DNA from: an uncultured SAR86 cluster bacterium
Lineage (GTDB): Bacteria > Pseudomonadota > Gammaproteobacteria > Magnimaribacterales > D2472
Length of the DNA: 64,000 nucleotides
Reading direction: 5' to 3'
Assembly (NCBI GenBank): GCA_902586925.1
Contig: CACIJE010000001.1
Location: 396,104-460,103 of the forward strand
In this document: one piece after another, positions 1 to 6,015 of the stretch
How the letters are laid out: each line of letters starts with the position of its first letter
How positions within the stretch are numbered: position 1 is the first letter of the stretch
Notes under the pieces: model-generated
The model's input: the letters and a program-made list of their open reading frames with translations, nothing else
What the model was told of the DNA's origin: nothing
Database searches by the model: none
Program-made: the position numbers and the translations under genes

Positions 1-99
1 ATTTTCCCTCATAAATTCTTTCGTTTCATTTGCGCCTTTAATGAGTCCTAATTCAAAAATATAAGTTATTATCTTGTTTTGTTTATTTAGCTCGCTCAT
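1..99 (-). CDS. Partial cassette ORF running off the left edge (MSELNKQNKIITYIFELGLIKGANETKEFMREN...)
   Basis: Open frame from ATG at 97-99, 27 nt downstream of R1. Confidence 0.5.
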   Translation of the reverse strand, partial: MSELNKQNKIITYIFELGLIKGANETKEFMREN

Positions 100-126
100 T
101 CTTTCATTTCTAATCAATACTCGAAA

Positions 127-144
127 TTATTCCACCGTCACTGA
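127..144 (-). repeat. R1, glmS-end repeat (TCA GTG ACG GTG GAA TAA = SVTVE*)
   Basis: Direct reading of the minus strand; matches the glmS C-terminal codons. Confidence 0.85.
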
Positions 145-168
145 TTAAGTTTAAATAATAATTTAATT

Positions 169-366
169 TCATTTTACAAAAGGGTCATCTTCATCTTTCA
201 ACTTTCCTGTGCCTTTCAGATAAAAGTAATATGTTAGTACACCGAACATTAAAACAAGGAAAAGGTCTCCATTTAATTTGATAAATTGATACAGAGAAAG
301 AAGTGTAAATAATAAACTTAGTATCCAAAAATGTCTGCCATATTTTGCTAAAAAATTTTTAATCAC
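169..366 (-). CDS. Small two-TM membrane protein (cassette gene, 65 aa, GTG start)
   Basis: ORF track; lies between R1 and R2; two hydrophobic segments. Confidence 0.6.
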   Translation of the reverse strand: MIKNFLAKYGRHFWILSLLFTLLSLYQFIKLNGDLFLVLMFGVLTYYFYLKGTGKLKDEDDPFVK

Positions 367-375
367 TTTTTAAAA

Positions 376-393
376 CTACTCCACCGTCACTGA
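376..393 (-). repeat. R2, glmS-end repeat (AAG TCA GTG ACG GTG GAG TAG = KSVTVE*)
   Basis: Direct reading; the preceding AAG also matches the glmS K codon. Confidence 0.85.
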
Positions 394-419
394 CTTGAAT
401 AAAACAGTGATTTGATTTT

Positions 420-626
420 TTATTCATTATTTTTTAAAAGTTGATGTCTGTATATATAAAGACCAAACCAGACTGAAAATATAAAGATCTCAAGGGTTAC
501 CATCAAATTATAATTTTCAACAAAAAGAGGGACAATGATCATTGCCGGTATGCCAAAGAATATGCTTGATGTTGACCAAACAAATCTTTCACTTTTTTTA
601 AGATAGTTCTGTAACATTTCTTTCAT
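420..626 (-). CDS. Small two-TM membrane protein (cassette gene, 68 aa)
   Basis: ORF track; between R2 and R3; IVPLF motif shared with 1540-1764. Confidence 0.65.
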   Translation of the reverse strand: MKEMLQNYLKKSERFVWSTSSIFFGIPAMIIVPLFVENYNLMVTLEIFIFSVWFGLYIYRHQLLKNNE

Positions 627-645
627 CTTAAATCATTGTTTCCTT

Positions 646-663
646 CTACTCCACCGCTACTAA
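646..663 (-). repeat. R3, degenerate glmS-end repeat (TTA GTA GCG GTG GAG TAG = LVAVE*)
   Basis: Direct reading; GGTGGAGTAG core retained, left half diverged. Confidence 0.65.
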
Positions 664-669
664 GTGTTT

Positions 670-1209
670 TTAATTAGCCACTAATTTTCTCATTTGTTTA
701 ACAAATAGTTTTTTACCTAAGGAAATGTTTTCAATCCAGTCCTCATTCGCACCAGCATCTGCATTGTCAGAGATATATTTAAAACATTTAAACTTGACAT
801 CTTCGATATAACAAATTTTCGCGATGGCGTATGCCTCCATGTCAACCAGGTCAGTTTTTAATTTTGGAGTTTGTGTAACAAAGGAGTCTCCTGTACCACA
901 ACTATATCCACCGCTTCCAAAATTTATTTCTCCAATATCATCAAACGGAGTTTGACCAATATTAAAACCTATCGGCGTAGAATCCATATCTCTTTGAAAA
1001 AATCGAGTTACTTCTACTAAACCTTTCAATTCTTTATTTAAACTACCAGCAGTTCCATAATTAATTATTAAAGATGGATTATAATCATTTATGATTTTCA
1101 ATGTTTTAATTGCAGCATTTATCTTACCAACACCTGTATAATGAATCTGGAAATCTGGTAAGTCTTTTTCATCAAGTTCCTCTTTTACGGCAACAAGAAC
1201 AAGGTTCAT
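670..1209 (-). CDS. Short PNP_UDP-type nucleosidase/phosphorylase (cassette gene)
   Basis: Motifs GVGKINAA, NYGTAGSL, DLVDMEAYAIAK, ISDNADAGA; 179 aa. Confidence 0.65.
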   Translation of the reverse strand: MNLVLVAVKEELDEKDLPDFQIHYTGVGKINAAIKTLKIINDYNPSLIINYGTAGSLNKELKGLVEVTRFFQRDMDSTPIGFNIGQTPFDDIGEINFGSGGYSCGTGDSFVTQTPKLKTDLVDMEAYAIAKICYIEDVKFKCFKYISDNADAGANEDWIENISLGKKLFVKQMRKLVAN

Positions 1210-1257
1210 ATTATTTTACCTTCTAAAATTCTTGTATGATAAATTAACACTCTTCGG

Positions 1258-1275
1258 CTACTCCACGGTGGTTGA
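1258..1275 (-). repeat. R4, degenerate glmS-end repeat (TCA ACC ACC GTG GAG TAG = STTVE*)
   Basis: Direct reading; one residue differs from SVTVE. Confidence 0.65.
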
Positions 1276-1299
1276 GTGGTTTTGTATGTAATAGTTTTT

Positions 1300-1473
1300 C
1301 TAGTTTTCACTTTTTTTGGAAATATGAGAGTAAGTTAAAATCCACACAAGTGTGTAAAGGGGAAGAACATAATCTAATCTTACCTCTCCAAGAAATATAT
1401 CCATGGGTATTAACAATAAAACTAAAAGAATTTGAATTATTAGAAGAGTTTTAATTGAAAGATTGAGTTTCAT
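1300..1473 (-). CDS. Small hydrophobic membrane protein, 57 aa (MKLNLSIKTLLIIQILLVLLLIPMDIFLGEVRLDYVLPLYTLVWILTYSHISKKSEN); absent from ORF track
   Basis: Manual translation; AAAGGA Shine-Dalgarno-like sequence upstream of ATG; between R4 and R5. Confidence 0.6.
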   Translation of the reverse strand: MKLNLSIKTLLIIQILLVLLLIPMDIFLGEVRLDYVLPLYTLVWILTYSHISKKSEN

Positions 1474-1502
1474 ATTTATTCCTTTAACTGTTACTTACAA
1501 AC

Positions 1503-1520
1503 TTACTCCACCGTAACAGA
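1503..1520 (-). repeat. R5, glmS-end repeat (TCT GTT ACG GTG GAG TAA = SVTVE*)
   Basis: Direct reading. Confidence 0.8.
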
Positions 1521-1539
1521 GTATCAGTAGCAACATTAA

Positions 1540-1764
1540 TCATTTAAGTTTGCTTAAAAGTTTTTTCCTTAAGAAAAAATAATATGTTCCCCATATTACT
1601 AAAAACACCCATGGTAGTGTTTGTTTTGTTGTTTGGTCTTGAAAAAAAAGTGGAACTATAAAAACTAAAAATAAAAAAAAGAAGGTAGTTAAGTTTACTG
1701 TCCAAGGGAATGACCGAGACACCAAATAATCATTTTTAACAAACTTTTTTATTGCTTCTATCAT
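1540..1764 (-). CDS. Small two-TM membrane protein (cassette gene, 74 aa)
   Basis: ORF track; between R5 and R6; ATG 3 nt after the R6 stop codon. Confidence 0.65.
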   Translation of the reverse strand: MIEAIKKFVKNDYLVSRSFPWTVNLTTFFFLFLVFIVPLFFQDQTTKQTLPWVFLVIWGTYYFFLRKKLLSKLK

Positions 1765-1865
1765 TGTTTATTCGACGGTAACGGAGTAAGTTTAATCGGT
1801 CTTTTATTCTCCGCTATTTCTGCGGTGTTTGAAAAGTCTGAAATTTGCTCACTAAGATTGCTCAT
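1761..1865 (-). CDS. 34-aa ORF reading through R6 in another frame (MSNLSEQISDFSNTAEIAENKRPIKLTPLPSNKQ)
   Basis: Manual translation; may be a 5' gene remnant at a recombination junction. Confidence 0.3.
   Translation of the reverse strand: MSNLSEQISDFSNTAEIAENKRPIKLTPLPSNKQ
1768..1785 (-). repeat. R6, glmS-end repeat (TCC GTT ACC GTC GAA TAA = SVTVE*)
   Basis: Direct reading; synonymous codons differ from the other copies. Confidence 0.75.
1783..1804 (+). repeat. Left arm of a 22-bp perfect inverted repeat (GGAGTAAGTTTAATCGGTCTTT)
   Basis: Exact reverse complement at 3506-3527. Confidence 0.85.
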
Positions 1866-2007
1866 TATTATCTCTATTCTACCCAATAATTAGGTGAAAG
1901 TTACACGTTTTTGTCGTATAATTAATAGTGTAAATCAAGAAATAAATTCCTTATTTCAAGTTCAAATACATACGCCAATATACCTAATTTCGGGTATGTT
2001 ATTTATG

Positions 2008-2310
2008 GAGAAAACTATGGAACAAATCTATAGAAAAGAGTTTCCCCATGGCAGTCATTCTGTCTATGGCGAATATGGAATTAATAGAGACTTAGTTCTC
2101 AGTTCTTATCATTACGGTTCTGATGTTGAGGACTTCTGGGGTAATGATGAGTATGAATACTATCTCATTATCGAGAAAGATGATGTCCCTAAATTCCTTT
2201 TAGAGAGTCTAATCAAAGGATTCAATTCTGAGAAGAAATTTACCCTTCATGACTTAAAAGAAATGTGTGATAAAAAGGAAATCAAATATACAACAACTTC
2301 TTATGTCTAA
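2008..2310 (+). CDS. Hypothetical small acidic protein (cassette cargo)
   Basis: Part of ORF 1894-2310; ATG at 2008 is the more likely start. Confidence 0.5.
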   Translation, partial: EKTMEQIYRKEFPHGSHSVYGEYGINRDLVLSSYHYGSDVEDFWGNDEYEYYLIIEKDDVPKFLLESLIKGFNSEKKFTLHDLKEMCDKKEIKYTTTSYV

Positions 2311-2515
2311 TTATGAAATTAGAAATGATGATGATTTAAAACTTTGGTTTAGGATTAAATCCATTGAAAAGAAAATAGATAAACTTGGTCCGATGTACTC
2401 TAAAGGATTTGATTGGATAAAGTGGGAAAGTCTTGAAGAAGAATCAGCAATGTATGTTTCGCAATTATCTATTTATAAAAATGTTGTTCAAGAAGTACTT
2501 TCTAGATATGACTAA
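2306..2515 (+). CDS. Hypothetical protein, 69 aa (MSNYEIRNDDDLKLW...)
   Basis: Internal ATG of ORF 2267-2515, overlapping the end of the previous ORF. Confidence 0.45.
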   Translation, partial: SNYEIRNDDDLKLWFRIKSIEKKIDKLGPMYSKGFDWIKWESLEEESAMYVSQLSIYKNVVQEVLSRYD

Positions 2516-2928
2516 TTATCTTTAAAAAAATATTTACAAACGACTTCAAGGGCTATTTCTGAAACACTATCTGGCGGGGGGTATTGCCACTTTTCCTCAA
2601 AATCCAAACTGTGTAATATTTCTCCTTTCCCCATATTTTCAGAGTATATATTTCCAGATAGTGGAAGTTCTCTAAAGACATTACAATCTCCTTTGTAGTA
2701 AATCATTGAGGATTTATATACTCTTGAGTCTGAGTATTCTCTGAGTACTTTATAATCAGCTAATCTCCAGTAATAAATATATCCACCCGAATTCTTAATT
2801 GAATCGGTATCAATAAAGTTATCAGTCTCGTCATTAAAACTCACAAGATCCCAATTTGCAGACATTAGAGGGTTAATGTTTATTAATATCATTAAAGATA
2901 TTATTTTTTTCATATAAACATTTTTCAT
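2512..2928 (-). CDS. Exported protein resembling the surface-adhesin E family (tentative)
   Basis: Signal-like N-terminus; ANWDLVSFNDETDNFIDTDSIKNSGGYIYYWRLADY and paired Cys. Confidence 0.45.
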   Translation of the reverse strand: MKNVYMKKIISLMILININPLMSANWDLVSFNDETDNFIDTDSIKNSGGYIYYWRLADYKVLREYSDSRVYKSSMIYYKGDCNVFRELPLSGNIYSENMGKGEILHSLDFEEKWQYPPPDSVSEIALEVVCKYFFKDN

Positions 2929-2937
2929 ATCTCTATA

Positions 2938-3366
2938 TTACAACAATGGATCGGTCTTTCTGCATTGATAGTCCCAGCTTGTAACCTTATTTTTACTATC
3001 TTCACGAAAGTTATATCGGGTTATATTTACTTTTCCAGTTACAAAGTTGAACTTAATGTGATCTTCATAATCATCACCATCATTAATTGAATAAATTTCT
3101 TGTTCATCTTCTGAATAATATGTCCATCTTAATCTAGCGATTTCGATTTCTCTTTTTATTGTGTCCACATACAAAACAGATTCAACGTTAGGATCAAACT
3201 CATAATCAATACATACAAAATATTTTTTGTTATCAGAGGGTTTTGTGAGATTTGCTGTATCTTCACAACTTGTTAAGACAAACAGAAAGGATATTGCTAT
3301 AAGTATTGTTATTTTTTTCATAAAAATATTCTGCCACAACTCCTTGTAAATGTCCTTTAAACACAC
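2938..3366 (-). CDS. Hypothetical lipoprotein
   Basis: MKKITILIAISFLFVLTSC lipobox; the internal ATG is the likely start. Confidence 0.5.
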   Translation of the reverse strand: MCLKDIYKELWQNIFMKKITILIAISFLFVLTSCEDTANLTKPSDNKKYFVCIDYEFDPNVESVLYVDTIKREIEIARLRWTYYSEDEQEIYSINDGDDYEDHIKFNFVTGKVNITRYNFREDSKNKVTSWDYQCRKTDPLL

Positions 3367-3474
3367 ATAACAGATCGCAACAAGTCATATCAACCCCTTA
3401 TGACTTCCGCTAACACGAAAAAATAGGTGAAATTTTTAGGGTTATTTTTACCGGAGTTAATTTTTAGTGATTTT

Positions 3475-3500
3475 TAAAACCCCCGCAGAATGCGGGATTA
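3475..3500 (-). terminator. Rho-independent-like hairpin downstream of R7
   Basis: Minus strand CCCGCA-TTC-TGCGGG followed by GGTTTT. Confidence 0.5.
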
Positions 3501-3505
3501 AAATG

Positions 3506-3527
3506 AAAGACCGATTAAACTTACTCC
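3506..3527 (-). repeat. Right arm of the 22-bp perfect inverted repeat
   Basis: AAAGACCGATTAAACTTACTCC = reverse complement of 1783-1804; ends inside R7. Confidence 0.85.
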
Positions 3528-3538
3528 ACAGTCACTGA
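3521..3538 (-). repeat. R7, glmS-end repeat (TCA GTG ACT GTG GAG TAA = SVTVE*)
   Basis: Direct reading; upstream about 30 bp also resembles R1 and R2. Confidence 0.85.
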
Positions 3539-3564
3539 TTAAGTTTAAACAGTGATTTAATTTT

Positions 3565-3819
3565 TTATCCATAATTGTCTGAAAAATATTTTTCTCTATC
3601 TTCTTTATTCATGCCAACTGTTTCGTTCATAAAATTGTTTCTATCTTCTCTAGATTTAAAGACCCAAATGCAAACTGTATCATGTGAATGATAAATTGCT
3701 TTTAACTCGTCATCTATTTCACAAATTTCTTTTGGTATTTCTGTTTTAATACAAATCATGACACAAATCTTAACTTTCTGTGTATCAATGTAAACAAACC
3801 TGCTCCAATTATAGTCCAT
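3565..3819 (-). CDS. Hypothetical small protein; start probably internal (MICIKTEIPKE...)
   Basis: ORF track; 5' part overlaps the upstream ORF. Confidence 0.45.
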   Translation of the reverse strand: MDYNWSRFVYIDTQKVKICVMICIKTEIPKEICEIDDELKAIYHSHDTVCIWVFKSREDRNNFMNETVGMNKEDREKYFSDNYG

Positions 3820-4142
3820 AGAATATCATTCCAATCGAAGACACCTCTTCCAGGTGTAAAAATTGTAATGAACTCATTGGCAATTAATCCTGAAATGGAG
3901 ATTCCTACTGACCAATAGAGTCGATTTTTAAATAAAGATGAATTAGGTTTGGATACTTCTGGAATCACTACATATAACAGAGCAGGCAACCCAATTCCTG
4001 GTAAGAAATTTGGAGCAACCCCAAGAAGATAAATTATTATTCCGTTAGCGCCATCATAATTTGGTCTTATGTAATCCTGGACTATAGAAAAAAGCAAAAA
4101 ACAAATAGCAAAAATAATGTAATAAATAAACTTTCTATTCAT
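3756..4142 (-). CDS. Small multi-TM membrane protein (VanZ-like? tentative)
   Basis: ORF track; ATG at 4142 preferred over TTG at 4172; several hydrophobic segments. Confidence 0.5.
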   Translation of the reverse strand: MNRKFIYYIIFAICFLLFSIVQDYIRPNYDGANGIIIYLLGVAPNFLPGIGLPALLYVVIPEVSKPNSSLFKNRLYWSVGISISGLIANEFITIFTPGRGVFDWNDILWTIIGAGLFTLIHRKLRFVS

Positions 4143-4183
4143 TTTGTTTGTTTCAATTATTTGCTCAACCAAGAAATATTTCT

Positions 4184-4201
4184 TTATTCAACAGTGACTG
4201 A
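4184..4201 (-). repeat. R8, native glmS terminus (TCA GTC ACT GTT GAA TAA)
   Basis: In frame with the glmS ORF ...QPRNLAKSVTVE*. Confidence 0.95.
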
Positions 4202-6010
4202 CTTTGCTAGATTTCTAGGCTGATCGATATCAGTACCTCTCAAAAGGGCCACTTCATAAGATAATATTTGTAACGGTATAGTGTAAATAATTGGAGTCAA
4301 CAAGAAGTCACACTTTGGCATTTTTATCAGCTTTCCTGACTTTACATCCATAGAAATAGTAGGATCTGAAAATACATAAAGCGTCCCTCCTCTTGCCTTT
4401 ACCTCTTCAAGATTTGATATAAGTTTTTCTGCGATTTCACTCTCCGGTGCTAGTGCAATGACAGGCATGTTTTCGTCAATCAGGGCAAGAGGGCCATGTT
4501 TTAACTCTCCAGCCGGGTATGCTTCTGCATGTATATATGAAATTTCTTTAAGCTTCAGAGCTCCTTCTTTTGCAATTGGATAAAAAATGCCTCTTCCTAG
4601 AAACAAGGCATTGTCTTTGCTAGCAACTTCTGGAGCTAATTCTATAATTGTTTCTTTAAGTTTTAATGTTTCTTCAATAATATCTGGCAAAGATCTTAAT
4701 GCCGTAACAACTCTTGTTCTGAGTTTTGGATTCTTTTTTCTACCTTTTGCTATAGAAAGAGCTAGTAACATTAATGCTGCAAGTTGTGTTGTAAAAGCCT
4801 TAGTTGATGCGACTCCTATTTCAGGGCCTGCATTAGTAAATATTGAATAATCAGATTCTCTTGCAAGAGAACTAGTAGGAACATTGCAAATACATAGTGA
4901 AGATAAATAATCTTTTTCTTTTGCATATCTGAGAGCTGCTAGAGTATCTGCAGTTTCACCTGATTGAGAAATTGTTACAAACAAAGAGTCCTCATCAACA
5001 TGAGGATTTCTGTATCTATACTCAGATGCATAATCTATTTGAGTTGGGAGCTCTGATATTGATGAAAACCAGTTTGCTGCAACTCTTCCTGCGTGGAGAC
5101 TTGTCCCACAAGCTACAATTTGTATCCTTTTAACTCTTTCAAACATTTCTGATGATCCAAGTCCAAAAATATTCTCTAAAATATCATCGCCTCCAACTCT
5201 TCCATCAATAGTGTTTAATATAGCCTCGGGCTGTTCATAAATTTCTTTCTCCATAAAATGCTTATATTCACCCTTCGAAGTCGCTTGACTTGAAATATCT
5301 ATTTTAGAAATTTCTCTCTCAACTTTTTTTTTATTAATGTCATAAATCGAATAGCTATCTGAGGACAATTCAGCGACATCACCGTCTTCCAGAAATATAA
5401 ATTCATTGGTTAGTTGTCCCAGAGCAAGCGGGTCTGAAGCTGCTAAAAGCTCTTCTATACCTATTCCAATCAACAGTGGTGATTTATTTCTGGCAACTAT
5501 AATATTTTGATCATCTTCTAAATCTATGGCTGCGATAGCGTATGCACCATCAAGTCTATCTTTTGTTAAGTACATCGAATCTAACATGGAGTTTCCTTGA
5601 TTTAAAAAGTAATCAAGCATGTGAGCAATTAGTTCTGAGTCAGTTTGAGATAAAAATGAGTAGTTCTTTTTTTTTAGAAAATCTTTTAAATCTAAGTAGT
5701 TTTCAATTATTCCGTTATGAACAATATATACCCTTTCATTCGATTTGTGAGGATGTGCATTTTCTTCAGAGGGCTCACCATGAGTTGCCCATCTTGTATG
5801 TGCAATACCAAGTTTACTCTTTGGTTTCTCTTGAATCATCTTTTCTTCAAGTAATTTAACTTTACCCAAAGTTCTTAAATGAGCAATCTGATCTTTTTGA
5901 TGTAATGCAATGCCTGCTGAGTCATATCCTCGATACTCCATTTTATGAAGTCCTTGAACAAGGAGCTTTCCTACGTTTCGGTTAGAAGCTGCAGCTATAA
6001 TTCCACACAT
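4184..6010 (-). CDS. glmS: Glutamine--fructose-6-phosphate aminotransferase
   Basis: MCGIIAAAS N-terminus, SIS domains, QPRNLAKSVTVE C-terminus. Confidence 0.97.
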   Translation of the reverse strand: MCGIIAAASNRNVGKLLVQGLHKMEYRGYDSAGIALHQKDQIAHLRTLGKVKLLEEKMIQEKPKSKLGIAHTRWATHGEPSEENAHPHKSNERVYIVHNGIIENYLDLKDFLKKKNYSFLSQTDSELIAHMLDYFLNQGNSMLDSMYLTKDRLDGAYAIAAIDLEDDQNIIVARNKSPLLIGIGIEELLAASDPLALGQLTNEFIFLEDGDVAELSSDSYSIYDINKKKVEREISKIDISSQATSKGEYKHFMEKEIYEQPEAILNTIDGRVGGDDILENIFGLGSSEMFERVKRIQIVACGTSLHAGRVAANWFSSISELPTQIDYASEYRYRNPHVDEDSLFVTISQSGETADTLAALRYAKEKDYLSSLCICNVPTSSLARESDYSIFTNAGPEIGVASTKAFTTQLAALMLLALSIAKGRKKNPKLRTRVVTALRSLPDIIEETLKLKETIIELAPEVASKDNALFLGRGIFYPIAKEGALKLKEISYIHAEAYPAGELKHGPLALIDENMPVIALAPESEIAEKLISNLEEVKARGGTLYVFSDPTISMDVKSGKLIKMPKCDFLLTPIIYTIPLQILSYEVALLRGTDIDQPRNLAKSVTVE

Positions 6011-6015
6011 ACTGT

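Larger units (their letters stand above)
1..4201 (-). mobile_element. Putative glmS-3'-end cassette array: 8 degenerate SVTVE-stop repeats delimiting small gene cassettes; continues past the left edge
   Basis: Eight minus-strand copies of about TCAGTGACGGTGGAGTAA at 127, 376, 646, 1258, 1503, 1768, 3521 and 4184. The last is the real glmS terminus. Compact ORFs lie between them. Confidence 0.75.

Noticed and set aside
1272-1454. Plus-strand ORF of 60 aa in the ORF track
   Set aside because: Antisense to a better 57-aa membrane-protein ORF that has a ribosome-binding-like sequence and fits the cassette pattern.
1894-2007. N-terminal extension (GTG start) of ORF 1894-2310
   Set aside because: Low-complexity leader with no start signal; ATG at 2008 is more credible.
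1-4201. Ordinary Tn7-type insertion at attTn7
   Set aside because: No tnsABCD genes or Tn7 ends were seen, and Tn7 inserts beyond the stop codon without repeatedly duplicating the glmS terminus.
4587-4850. Antisense ORFs inside glmS, glmU, atp, gyrB, pckA, polA, lysA and ahcY
   Set aside because: They lie opposite well-supported conserved genes and have no recognisable family features.
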